Shown here in pieces: positions 1 through 11,748 of a stretch of DNA of 64,000 nt; the first letter of the stretch is position 1; the number at the start of each line of letters is the position of its first letter. The stretch comes from Xylaria sp. FL1777. Its lineage: Eukaryota; Ascomycota; Sordariomycetes; Xylariales; Xylariaceae. Made by a program: the position numbers and the translations under genes. The stretch spans positions 62,001-126,000 of the forward strand of contig MU400561.1 of NCBI GenBank assembly GCA_022578965.1, in the 5' to 3' direction. The notes below the pieces were generated by a model. It did not search any database. It saw only the letters and a program-made list of their open reading frames with translations, and was not told the origin of the DNA.

Positions 1-811
1 AGTCAAAGAAGCCGTTGCAAAATAAGCAAGACCTTTCCTATAGACGCTGGAGTTTATTGAGGAGGTACACCTTGGTCAGAAAACTAGGAGAAAATAGAGG
101 GTAGAGGTGTCGTTGGAAAGCGGAAAAGCGGGAAAGCGGGTAAGCCGGAGGACGACCATTTTATTCAAGTGGTGTTTCAGGGGGGACCTAGAACAAGAGG
201 TATTGTTGCATCGTGAACAGTCGGATTTGAACCCTAGAAGAAGATGGGGGTTGACCCCTCCCTGCAAGATCATGATAAGCATGCTGTATTTCTACTGCAT
301 AAGGTTCGCTTTCTGCAAAGGTATACTACTTAATAGACTTAACGGAATGGGCGAATTATGGTAGCGAGTAGTCTCCATCCAGGAAGAAATTGGAATATGA
401 GGTCTCAGCTTCAAGCAGCTTATCCTTTTGAGCCCTTTTCGTCTCTCATGTAGGCGCACATATGTTCGGTCGGTACGTTCTCCTCCCGTGCCGAGCGATG
501 CCAATGCCGCACCGCATATATATTGTGTCGATCGTCCCCTCAGCCGGCTGGGCGCAGATACGCCACGACGGCTAAGCCCGCCCTTATTCTGTGGCAACAG
601 ACTTAAAGTTTATCAAGCATACGTTAGACAACTCTGGATGCAAATGATTTGAGAAAAATGTTACTATGCTGGTAGTGAATGGTACCGTATATGTCATGCG
701 CCGCTCGAAACTAGGTAGTAGAAATGTAATTCGTTTGGGGAAGAGCCAAATCAACAAAAGCTGAGAATCACATACAGCCTCCTCGCATATTGTCTTGCAC
801 AAGTGCAGGAG

Positions 812-837
812 GTATGTATGTATGTATGTATGTATGT
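812..837. repeat. (GTAT)n microsatellite
   Basis: A perfect tetranucleotide run of about six and a half GTAT units in non-coding DNA. It is a simple repeat with no visible link to a gene. Confidence 0.9.
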
Positions 838-3800
838 GGTATGCAGTAGGTTCAAAGTTACAAAGTAAGCCGACCTCAGTGACGAACCAGAAGTCAGAAA
901 ATCTCTCCGCACGCCATCGCGCCAGGTAGGCAGCCAACTGACCACGTTTCCCCGGGGAGGTTTCTAACCAGGGAATGAGTAACTTCTCCTCATCTGTGAG
1001 GATAAAAGAAAAGATAATGGTGTGTAGACGATAAGAGTGAACAAAATGACGCGGGCCAACCGGTGACGATAGTTGCAGGAAAGGTAGTTAAGCTTGAACG
1101 AATTACTGCTCCTTTTACCTTAACCCCTCCTGCGATTCGCAAGGACCTGCCAAAGCGAGTGGGGGGAGAGATGGTAACCACAAGAGTGAGATTTTCATCT
1201 GACGGCGGAGATGGAAACACTGGGTGAGTAGAAATCGTAATGTGAGACCCTTGGCTTGGTCAGGTGACATATTTATCTGCAGCTTTGACATTTAATCGCG
1301 TCAGGTAACTGGCTACCTTACTAAACGCCAATGTCGCAATGCTTTCCTCGATACAAGCCCTTCAGGGTCTGCGGCCTCCAGGATGAATACTCTGAGCCGA
1401 TGCATCACGAGCGGAAAGGGAAATATACGGGGACAGCTAATCTCTGCTCTCGGCCAAAGGGAGGAAATTCACCATGTCACCCAAGGATCTTGGGGAGACT
1501 CGGCACGCAGCCAAGCCGAGATGGAGCCTTCAGCATGCCACGGACAGTCGTGAGATGGACGGAATACCAAGCCGGCTCGGTGCATATGCGTAAGATATGT
1601 GCTTGGCGACAGGCACTCGAGCGTCCTTGCGAGAAACGCCTCGTTGCTTGTCAGTGCTGGGGTACGACTGGTCGGTGTTTAATGGCGCATTGCTTGGAAC
1701 ATCTCGGTGACTTGGGATGTGATGTGACAGTTCGAACAAACAGTCAGATAAGCAGGCCGGCGGCAGAAGGTAAGAAGGCTTGCGGGGGGGCGGCCAGTAA
1801 CGCACGTACGTTAGTCGACATCTTGTTAGCAGATCGCATGCCAAATGCACAACCTCAGATTGCCTGGCATCACGGGGACGAAGTACTGGTGGGGGAGGCA
1901 GATCCGGAACGGTGGGAAAAGAGCACCTGCGGCACGTATATCGTTGCATCTCTGCGGCGGACTAGCAAACATAGCATAATAGCATACAGCTGCCTGACTT
2001 CTTACAAATGCCACGAGCTCCTACTGGTTGACTATAGCCCCGTCGTCCTACCCATGTTGTAGGATGAACTTAAAAATGTCGCACCTGGAACTGTGCATGC
2101 ATGCGGGCTGTTACAACGCCTTACGCAGCCGGGAGCAAAGACTGATTAATCCGCGCACAAGACGTCTCCCAGATGACGCCGAGGTGGACGATGCATGAGC
2201 CCCCAAATCTCAGATTCTGTTTGCCTTGGGAGTACCGTAACAAAGATGACGTCATCATAGTTAAAGGATTGACACACATAGTATCTGATGCAGACTGACC
2301 TATTTCCTATCAGTGCCCTACCATTCCAAAGAAACAGGACATAGGGTTGGGCGCCGTCAACAAGAATGTGTGGAATATATGAGTATACTAGTACAGTAGT
2401 ATAGAGGTACCTTAGGTAGGTTAAGAGGCATAAGAACCAGAGTTAAGCTTGAAGTGGCTAGAAAAGCTACACTACGAAGTACATGCGAATAGTAAAATAG
2501 TTGCTTTTTCTAAACAGTTTAGAATTCGGCTCTTCTAATTGGTCACAACCCCGCCAAACTAGCATGCAGGCATCTCTGGATCTCTCTATGCCTTACGACG
2601 GCGGCTTCGAGTTACATACAGTAGGCTGGTACAACCGTGTCCTATCTCGTGCCAGTCAGGTCCTCATGAGGACTATTCCTCCCATAGAAGGAATAGCCGT
2701 ATGCCAGGACGCCCCCATTGCACGTGCACCCGTTCTCAGGTTGTTTTTACTATTCTCGGCTATCTATCCAGATAGCTAGTCAAGCTTCCTCATGTACCTA
2801 GTTCCTGGTCTACATAGTACGCAGTAGTTATTATCACCCCCAATCCTCATCCCCCCAGTTCTCCAGAGCCTGGTTGCTCTCTGCAATAACATCTCCGGGG
2901 TTGGTGTTGTAAGATGTAGGTAGGTAGTATGCCACCCTGTACTTAGATGCTGGTGCTCTAGCGCATCAGCTCTCTCTATCATGGTAACGACGACGATTTG
3001 TCCAGCAGCTTCAGTCCCGACTAAGCGTGGCTGCAGTGCTACAACGCACAGTAGGCAGACTAATTTGCATTTCTATGCCCTAGCAGCATCATGTAAATCC
3101 AACGATGCCTACAGCCTGCGTTCTGCGCATTCGTTTGACTTGAGCTGCGCTAATACCAACACCACAAACAGCGCAAGTTTTACCCCGCCAAACCCCGCCG
3201 ATGATGGTAAGGTGGTTGTATAGCTACCCCTGGGCCGTATTAATGGCAAACTCCGCTCTGATCACCACGGACATTCTTAATTGCACGTGCCGTCGGTCGC
3301 GACAGGGTTTGGATGCAAGTGTCAAGCTTGATCCCGAGGGCTTAGTATTTGCCGCTACAAAGCGGTGTGCTTTGCTGCCGCCCCTCTGCACAAAGTACAT
3401 CGGCCGAGGACTCTTCCTCTCTCTTCCTCTGTGCCCTTTGCGTCAGCTTTGCAGCCACGGTCTAGGATTACGCGCCACCAGCTTAAGCTCGGCTCAGGGA
3501 AGACCCATAGGACTGCTTACCTAGGTACTTTTACATGGTTGTTGACTTTGCAAGCTCTCGGCTCGCTCCAGCGTATAGCCTTGGCCCGATCCTAACCCCG
3601 GTAAGTACAGCAGAGAGCTGCTCTCGTTTCAACATGGATACCTCCAGTAGAAATCATAAATGCCATTTGGACTACCTCGATTGGGCAAGCTAAATGGCCC
3701 GCCGAGCTGGACTGGATCATGAGGAGCAAGACGCCGCAGCTCGGTTCTCCGTTCTCCCTGCTATACGTCGACAACTGCAAGGTACTGGCCACTACCGACG

Positions 3801-4169
3801 CCCGGAATGGAAGTTTGTGTACAGTATAAATATATATATTCACGCCCAGTCTCTCGTTGACTCACATTACGTGCCCTTGCCAAGGTTGATAGAGGTACAG
3901 ACGATTGACACAGATAAGTAGTACATAGAGTAGATATCTTCTTGACTTATAGAGTGCCCCCGTAGAAACCATAATGAGCCCCCCTTCCTTGAACACCCCC
4001 GGACCTGCTCTGCTGCCTATCTACTTCTTCGTGCTTCCTGCTGGTTGTTGTTCCTCATACTTCCCTACGCCTTCCAGCTGTCCCTCCCGACGCTAGTGAA
4101 AGTGGAAACAACAGCAACACCAGTAGTACCGAGTGATCGTAGAGACAAAACAGCTAGCTCCGTAGCTTC

Positions 4170-4645
4170 GGTTGTCTATCCATTTTCATTTCCATTTTCA
4201 TTTCTCGATCGATTTGCGTAATCCCGCTCTAGGCGACATTGACCCTCTCTACGCAAACTTATAACAAGTATATTTCCCTCACCTCCCCCCGCGTCTTTCC
4301 CTCCTTGTCTGCGGAAGTCCAGTCCTCCCACACCTCCTATTGCTATTGCTAGCACTCTTAGCTTACACCTAATCCGAACCCCTACAGGTTAGGAGACACC
4401 GGTGTCTATTGAGGGAGTCTTCGGTCGTCTTCAGCCGTCTTGGAACTGTATTCGAGATACGGGGCTGGGATCAGCGAAAAAAACCACAACCCCGCCAAGG
4501 TCGACATTAGGGGCCCATATCTTAGACTACGTCACACCAACCGTTGGATTCGTTGTCTTAATTCCATTGAGGTTCTTCTTTATCCTACAGAACCGCTTTC
4601 TCTCAACCTCACCACCACCACCAATAACAACTACATACCTACACC
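4170..4645 (+). promoter_or_regulatory. Putative pyc promoter and 5' leader
   Basis: The region before the pyc start codon is rich in pyrimidine tracts (repeated CATTTTCATTTC near 4182-4204, CCTCCC and CTCACC runs at 4270-4340). It ends in a CA-rich leader directly before the ATG (CCACCACCACCAATAACAAC, then ACACC). Such CT-rich upstream and CA-rich leader sequence is typical of strongly expressed filamentous-fungal genes. No clear TATA box is visible and the start of transcription cannot be fixed from sequence alone. Confidence 0.35.
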
Positions 4646-7600
4646 ATGGAGGACTTCGAGGCGTTGAGGGCGGCACAGGCCACTGCTAATGGCTCTAACG
4701 AGGATGTATTCGAGGAGGAGGTTGGTCCAAAGCCCGGCAAGACGGCTCACCACATCCGCGCCAACAGTTCCATCATGCATTTGAGCAAAATCTTGGGTGA
4801 GCTACATCGCACTGCTGACTGGACAGCTCTACTCTTACCCAGAATACCGCTGACCTCTCTTCTACCCTTGAAGTTGCCAACAGAGGTGAAATTCGTAAGT
4901 ACAACTACACTATGCGTAACCTGTGTGCCCTAGGATATAGCTAATCTGGCGGACAGCTATTCGTGTAAGACCCCACCAACCTAACACTACAGGAAGAGGG
5001 ACGAAGGCCAATTGTTGACAATTGACCGCGTGACAGATTTTCAGAACTGTAGGTTCCTCCGATATCGTATCTACCTCCCAAAAGGATCTAGGGCGGCTAA
5101 CGCGAGGCGTAGGCGCACGAATTGTCTCTGCACACCGTCGCTGTATTCAGGTAAGCCATCCACTGGCCCGAGCCCGGAATCCCGCTAACCCCACCAGCTA
5201 TGAGGACCGCCTTAGCATGCATCGGCAAAGTACGCGAACAACCACTCCGTGGCGAGTCATTGGTGCACCGCTAATACTGTCACAGAGGCCGATGAGGCCT
5301 ATGTCATCGGAAAGCGTGGTCAATACACCCCAGTCGGAGCTTATCTCGCTGGCGACGAGATTATCAAGATTGCTTTGGAGCATGGAGTTCAGATGATCCA
5401 CCCAGGTAAGTTCACATGTCACTCTGCCACCATCAATGCGGTTTCTAAAGCATTGGAACCTTAGGATACGGGTTTTTATCCGAGAACGCTGGATTTGCGC
5501 GAAATGTCGAGAAAGCTGGTTTGATTGTGAGTGGCTCCTCCTGGGCTCCGCCTCCGCATTTCGGCTCAGACTGACCTGTGGCTTGTACAGTTTGTCGGCC
5601 CTTCGCCCGACGTCATTGACTCTCTCGGCGACAAGGTCTCGGCTCGGAAGCTCGCTATCGCTGCGAATGTCCCTGTCGTTCCCGGAACTCCTGATGCAGT
5701 CGCTACATTTGAAGAAGTTAAGCAGTTCACAGATGAATATGGATTCCCTATCATTATCAAAGCCGCTTTCGGTGGTGGAGGCCGAGGTATGCGGGTAGTG
5801 CGCGAGCAATCAGACCTGAAGGAAGCATTTGAGCGAGCCACCTCCGAGGCAAAGACAGCCTTCGGTAATGGTACAGTTTTTGTTGAGCGCTTCCTGGACA
5901 AGCCAAAGCACATCGAGGTCCAACTCCTCGGAGATAACCATGGTAACATTGTCCATCTTTACGAGCGGGACTGTTCGGTTCAGCGAAGACATCAGAAGGT
6001 AGTCGAGATTGCTCCAGCCAAGGATCTTCCCGCAGAAACCCGAGACGCGATTCTCGCCGATGCTGTAAAGCTGGCCAAATCCGTGAATTACCGAAATGCC
6101 GGTACTGCGGAGTTCCTTGTGGATCAGCAAAACCGGTATTACTTCATCGAGATTAACCCCCGTATTCAAGTTGAGCACACCATTACCGAGGAAATCACCG
6201 GCATAGACATTGTCGCGGCTCAAATTCAGATCGCTGCGGGCGCTTCACTGCAGCAGCTCGGTCTGACACAAGACCGCATCTCTACCCGAGGCTTCGCCAT
6301 TCAATGCCGAATCACCACCGAGGATCCTGCCAAGCAATTCCAACCTGACACTGGCAAGATTGAGGTGTACCGATCTGCAGGTGGTAATGGTGTCCGTCTT
6401 GATGGTGGCAATGGATTCGCAGGTGCGGTCATCACCCCCTACTACGATTCTATGCTGGTCAAGTGTACATGCCATGGCTCCACCTACGAGATTGCTCGTC
6501 GTAAAGTCCTCCGAGCCTTGATTGAGTTCCGTGTTCGTGGTGTGAAGACCAATATTCCTTTCCTCGCTTCTCTTCTCACTCACCCGACATTCATTGATGG
6601 CAATTGCTGGACTACCTTCATCGATGATACCCCATCACTCTTTGACCTCGTCGGCAGTCAGAACCGTGCCCAGAAACTGCTTGCTTACCTCGGTGATATC
6701 GCCGTGAACGGTAGCAGCATCAAGGGTCAAATCGGCGAGCCTAAATTCAAGGGCGAGTTTATCCTACCAGAGCTCTTCAATGAAGATGGCTCCAAGGTTG
6801 ATGTGTCGCAACCATCCACGAAGGGTTGGCGACAAGTCCTTCTGGAACAGGGTCCCAAGGGCTTTGCTAAGGCTGTTCGTCAATACAAGGGTTGCTTGCT
6901 TATGGATACAACCTGGCGTGATGCCCACCAGTCGCTACTTGCTACCCGTGTACGAACCGTTGATCTCCTAGGCATCGCCAAGGAGACGAGCCACGCCTTG
7001 AGCAACTTATACAGTTTAGAATGCTGGGGAGGTGCCACCTTCGATGTCGCCTACCGTTTCCTATATGAGGATCCATGGGACCGACTCCGTAAAATGCGCA
7101 AAGCTGTCCCCAACATTCCCTTCCAGATGCTTCTTCGTGGAGCCAATGGTGTTGCGTATGCTTCCCTCCCAGATAATGCCATTGAGCACTTCGTCGAACA
7201 CGCAAAGAAAAATGGAGTCGACATTTTCCGAGTATTCGACGCTTTGAATGACATTAATCAGCTCGAGGTTGGTATTAAAGCTGTACAAAAGGCCGGTGGT
7301 GTCGCTGAAGGAACCGTTTGCATTTCAGGAGACATGCTTGTAAGTTCTATTAGATCCTATTTCTCATCTACTCTATTCTATAGCGTGATCTCTTACTAAC
7401 TTCCATACTAGAACCCCAAGAAGAAGTACAACCTCGAGTACTACTTGGATCTTGTGGACAAACTGGTTGCTCTTGACATCGATGTTCTTGGGCTGAAAGA
7501 CATGGCCGGTGTCTTAAAACCTCATGCAGCTACCCTATTAGTCGGTTCTATTCGCAAGAAGTACCCCGACCTTGCTATCCACGTCCATACCCATGATTCT

Positions 7601-8872
7601 GCAGGTACTGGTGTTGCTTCCATGGTTGCTTGTGCGAAGGCCGGCGCAGATGCTGTCGACGCTGCTACCGATAGTCTCTCCGGAATGACATCACAACCCA
7701 GCATCAACGCTATACTGGCGTCGCTCGAGGGTAGCGACTTGGACCCCGGCCTGAATCCCGCCCACGTTCGTGCTCTGGACACTTACTGGTCTCAGCTGCG
7801 TCTTCTCTACTCACCCTTCGAAGCTCACCTGGCTGGGCCTGACCCCGAGGTGTATGAGCATGAAATCCCGGGTGGTCAACTCACGAACATGATGTTCCAA
7901 GCCTCTCAGCTAGGTCTAGGCTCACAGTGGGCCGAGACGAAGAAGGCGTACGAGCATGCAAATGACCTTCTTGGCGATATCGTCAAGGTCACGCCTACAT
8001 CCAAGGTTGTCGGCGATCTTGCTCAATTCATGGTGTCCAATAAGCTCTCTGCTCAGGATGTGGTTGACCGCGCTGGCGAACTCGACTTCCCTGGCTCAGT
8101 TCTTGAATTCCTCGAGGGTATGATGGGCCAGCCTTATGGCGGGTTCCCTGAGCCGTTGCGTAGCAAGGCGCTACGAAACCGCCGCAAGTTCGATAAGCGG
8201 CCAGGTCTGTATCTCGACCCCGTCGACTTCAGGAAAGTTCGAGCAGAGCTTAACCAGAAGTGGGGCCATGTGACCGAGTGCGATGTTGCTTCCCACTTGA
8301 TGTACCCGAAGGTGTTCGATGACTACAAAAAATTCATTCAGAAGTTTGGTGATCTATCCGTCCTGCCGACAAGATACTTCCTCTCCGCCCCTAAGATTGG
8401 TGAAGAGTTCCATGTTGAGCTCGAGAAGGGCAAAGTTCTCATTCTGAAGCTTCTTGCGGTTGGGCCCTTGTCGGAGAACACCGGGCAACGTGAGGTGTTC
8501 TACGAGATGAATGGTGAGGTTCGCCAAGTCACTGTTGACGACAACAAGGCTAGCGTGGAGAACGTCAGCAGACCAAAGGCCGACCCTGGCGATTCAAGCC
8601 AGGTCGGCGCACCTATGGCTGGTGTACTTGTTGAGTTACGAGTGCACGAGGGCTCAGATGTCAAGAAGGGTGATCCTCTCGCAGTTCTCAGTGCTATGAA
8701 GATGGTAAGTCCTTCCTTTATCATTGCAGTTGTTGTCACAGCAAGATTCTAATACTCACAATAGGAAATGGTTATCTCCGCCCCTCACAATGGCAAGGTT
8801 AATGGGCTTCAAGTCAAGGAGGGTGATTCTGTTGACGGCTCAGACCTTGTCTGCAAGATTATCAAAGCTTAA
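4646..8872 (+). CDS. pyc: Pyruvate carboxylase, 11 exons
   Basis: Carboxylates pyruvate to oxaloacetate with ATP, bicarbonate and biotin; this is anaplerotic, and in fungi the enzyme is usually cytosolic. Exons: 4646-4796, 4874-4894, 4957-4964, 5037-5048, 5113-5150, 5198-5229, 5286-5405, 5465-5526, 5591-7339, 7412-8704, 8765-8872; 1,197 aa, normal for fungi. The chain runs biotin carboxylase (conserved GEIPIRIFRTAHELS; ATP-grasp glycine loop at residues 209-214), carboxyltransferase (DTTWRDAHQ at 587-595; lysine in LKDMAG at 760; HVHTHD at 788-793), conserved carboxylase region, then the biotinyl domain with AMKM, biotin lysine 1161. The last intron falls directly after AMKM. Every intron has GT..AG and a CTRAY-like branch site. 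The start was chosen because it is the first in-frame ATG and gives a usual fungal N-terminus. Exons 2-4 are microexons of 21, 8 and 12 nt, supported by exact restoration of the family sequence. Confidence 0.96.
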
Positions 8873-10050
8873 GGTAAAAAATTACGATGCGCTTACAAAT
8901 ACTGGGTTGGCGTTTTTGTGGTGAGAGCGGTTTTTGATGAGCCTGAGGTTTTTCAGTTACTCTATATTGGGAATAGGACCTTTTTGAGTAGGGGATATTC
9001 ACGTATTGCGTTTTTTCCCTTTCCTAGTATCTATTACTCTAAGCAAACACAAGGAAATTTGAATATCATTAACATGCGTTTCTATTCTGGCATGCACCTC
9101 AGAACCTAAATGAGAAATACCGTTTATGGCGAACTTTTGCGACATTTTGAAATTCATCCCTGTTGAGAAGACACAACCCGTGTGTGAACCAATTACAACA
9201 GGTCACTCACCGGTAAACCTCCTATTAAAGTGCTTCGGTCCGCATTCCAGCTCTCCAAAAAATCCTTCCAGACCTTTACGTTCTCGTCCAAGACTAAATC
9301 TATCATCGAGGTGGTGACTGAATTGGGGCCTTCTACTTTCCCTCCTTATTGAATGCTAGGCATTGTATTATTGAGATGAAGATCACTAACGATACTTGCC
9401 CATAGAGTTCGGCTAAGTATTTAGCTAGAAGTGTACGGTACCGGAATTTTGTGATGTATTCACATGTTGTACCATGGTACAATGGCGGCCGCGTGGCTAT
9501 TATGTTCTACTTTCGTGCTCTATTGTGATGGCTATGACTAAGTTATAGCATAGGGCTGCCCACGATACATTAATTCAATCATTCTCTACGTCTGTATAAA
9601 TCTATCTAAGTTTTCTCCTTTTTATAACGGTTAATCCATACCGCCACCCTTCGTTGCCTTTCGCCGCCTCATCTCTCAACAACACCAAAGTACACTCAAC
9701 CAGCTTTTTCTCAATATTGGTTACCAGAATCACGACTGGTATGGCTCAGAATAATCAACTACCGAGGTAAACTGCGACTCCTTCAGAATTGGGAGAACAT
9801 AGCAAGCAGGAGGTGTAACTGCACCAAGGGACAATCGTCCCCGGCCTTTCTTGCGAGGGGACATGTAAGTGTACACAATCACATACATGCATACGACTAA
9901 CATCCTCAACATAGAGAAGTGTCCAGTCCGCCAACCAGCCAGCCAGTCACCAAGTAGGACTCTCATACTCATCGCCGTGTCGATACCCACGCATATACAC
10001 ACACGTTCTTATCTATCCGAGCCCATTAAAATAAAAGACAAATAGAGACA
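8873..10050. other. Intergenic region between pyc and small membrane-protein gene
   Basis: Contains the pyc 3' end. I see no convincing coding frame. A TATAAA-like box near 9594 is followed by a pyrimidine-rich stretch (9600-9720). This, and a CA-rich leader (about 9990-10050), probably belong to the promoter and 5' leader of the gene at 10051. An intron in that leader is possible but not shown. Confidence 0.45.
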
Positions 10051-10389
10051 ATGGATTTCATCTCACCACCTGAAGGATTCGTCACGATCACACTCACGAA
10101 CCCGAACTCGATAACCTCGGTACCACAGCCTCCACAGCGGCACCTACCCAGCGAAGAGCAAAACGCCACCGCCTCTAGGAGAGCCGAGACAATCTTCGTA
10201 GGCTTGTCAGTAGGTGCTCTGATCGCCGTGGTCCTGTTCAAGATGATCCTCGTCCTGGGGGAGATGTATTCACGGTATATGCGGAGGCAACAGCGGCAAC
10301 AACGGCGGCGGCGGCGGTGGATAGATCATGAACAAGGACAGGGGGAGTCAAGCTCGTCTCCAAGTATCGCGCTTGAAGAAGCTCTGTAA
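10051..10389 (+). CDS. Small single-pass membrane protein, unknown function
   Basis: A single-exon frame of 112 aa that I do not recognise by family. The ATG sits in a good context (AGACA before it, G after). Residues 1-46 are polar and Pro-rich, with one N-glycosylation site (Asn38-Ala-Thr). A clear hydrophobic helix spans about 48-70. It is followed by an Arg/Gln-rich stretch (about 75-90) and an acidic, Ser-rich tail. There is no signal peptide. The positive-inside rule predicts a short outer or luminal N-terminus and a cytosolic basic tail. The ordered plan of helix, basic patch and acidic tail makes it more likely a real gene than the other short frames nearby. Homology support is missing, and an alternative spliced form is possible. 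Confidence 0.55.
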   Translation: MDFISPPEGFVTITLTNPNSITSVPQPPQRHLPSEEQNATASRRAETIFVGLSVGALIAVVLFKMILVLGEMYSRYMRRQQRQQRRRRRWIDHEQGQGESSSSPSIALEEAL

Positions 10390-11748
10390 CCGGGCGTCGA
10401 TGTTGGGGAAAGAGCAGGAAGGCGGGCAGAAGGAGTTGGGTGTGAGAACTGCATGCTGCCTTCACATGCGTTTGACCTCGCTTCCTTCTCATCTGTGGTC
10501 ACCGGAAGGCGGAGAGATGGGTGGACGACGGGAACTGTTTGGGGCCGCGCTATAGCTTGTAGGGGTTTCCCACTCGGTCGTTGGTACAGAGAGAAGACCA
10601 CCACTTTGGGAGCTGGGCGCCTTACCTTCCTTCCTCCCTACCTTGACAGACGACTGATGGTTAGACATCTCTCGTTGGCTCCCCTTGTCAACCAAGGCAA
10701 CAGAAGCAACAGAATGTATGTAAGACGTAGCAGGACCTGGGTGGTCGTTGCAACTTACCTACTTACATAATAGTGCTCGAAATATGCAGTGTATGACTGA
10801 TATCATTGCCATTATCTTGCAATGACTTCTCGTCTCTGACTCGTCACTATCTAATCTCCAAGTTGATAATACACCTAGCTAGTGTCTGATACCACTGCTT
10901 CCATGTTTTAAATATTATTGGACCACGCGTTGATAACTCAAGTCTTGCATATAGTGGTGTGCAAGTTTCGCAGCAGACCATAATTTATACAGGCAGTTCA
11001 CGTCTTTTTGGGCATAAAACATAGTTGGTCTCTACACGAACTACTTCTCTTATTAGCTTTTGCACAGAAAAGGAAGAACAAGAGGAGAGGACAAAAAGCG
11101 AAAAGCAGTTGAGATGTGGCAGTATACTGTTTAGAATGATTGATTGACCAGCCTAGGGAAGAGACAAGTATCACCTTATATAAACCCTTCGTGAACTTGA
11201 AACTTTTACGATTGAATCAGGAGCTGAGTGGAAAGGAAGTAGTGCAACGGACCTGCCTCAAGATATTGAGATAAGGTAGAAGATTGGCAAAGCACGAGGA
11301 GCATTTAACACTTAGTAGAAACAGTCCTCAATTCGTAATGTACTATCATACAAGTGCACTGTGGTGCGACCTCATCAAGACGAGACGTCCAAAGTTATTA
11401 GAGATCGGCTGATCTCGTTAGTTCTAGTTGCTCGCTGGACTTAACCCCCAATGCTTAAGCTGGAGAATCGCCCTTGATTCTTCGCCTTGGGGCAAAAATA
11501 CTATGACATAGACACATTATCTCCTCCAAATCTACAAAACTTTTGTGCAACCCCATACTCAAACACGTACGCGAGTTCGTACTATCCGTGCGTGTTGGAC
11601 CTATGTATCAGTTGACCATAGACGCAAGCGGTTTTGTTATAGGCTGGGCTGTGTGTGTTTGATGCTGTTGAACGTGTGATTCACCCACCACATGTGGAGA
11701 GACAGGTTGCATCATAACCGGCACCAACAACAGAGGCTGAGGCGGCGC
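10390..11748. other. Intergenic region between convergent genes
   Basis: About 1.36 kb between the small membrane-protein gene (+) and the 3' end of clathrin heavy chain (-). It holds the two 3' ends. Open frames in 10,390-10,770 are short, overlap on both strands and match nothing I know. Nothing else stands out. Confidence 0.5.

Larger units (their letters stand above)
1..4645. other. Gene-poor region upstream of pyc
   Basis: About 4.6 kb at normal GC content with no gene I can recognise. Several frames stay open for 60-243 codons, the longest at 1331-2062 on the + strand. Their translations are rich in Cys, His, Arg and Trp, lack any familiar domain and overlap open frames on the other strand, so they look like chance. 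A GTAT microsatellite lies at 812-837, and TACCTAGGTA-type motifs occur near 2405 and 3520. The stretch from about 3,950 to 4,645 is pyrimidine-rich and probably holds the pyc promoter and 5' leader. An unrecognised lineage-specific gene or long non-coding RNA cannot be excluded. Confidence 0.5.

Noticed and set aside
223..234. tRNA B-box-like GGTTCAAATCC on the minus strand
   Set aside because: The flanks do not form a T-stem (three of five pairs fail) and there is no A-box or acceptor stem at the right distance.
1331..2062. 243-codon open frame on the + strand
   Set aside because: No domain, odd composition (many Cys, His, Trp), no intron or conserved motif, and a 139-codon frame overlaps on the other strand. 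Not called as a gene without transcript or homology support.
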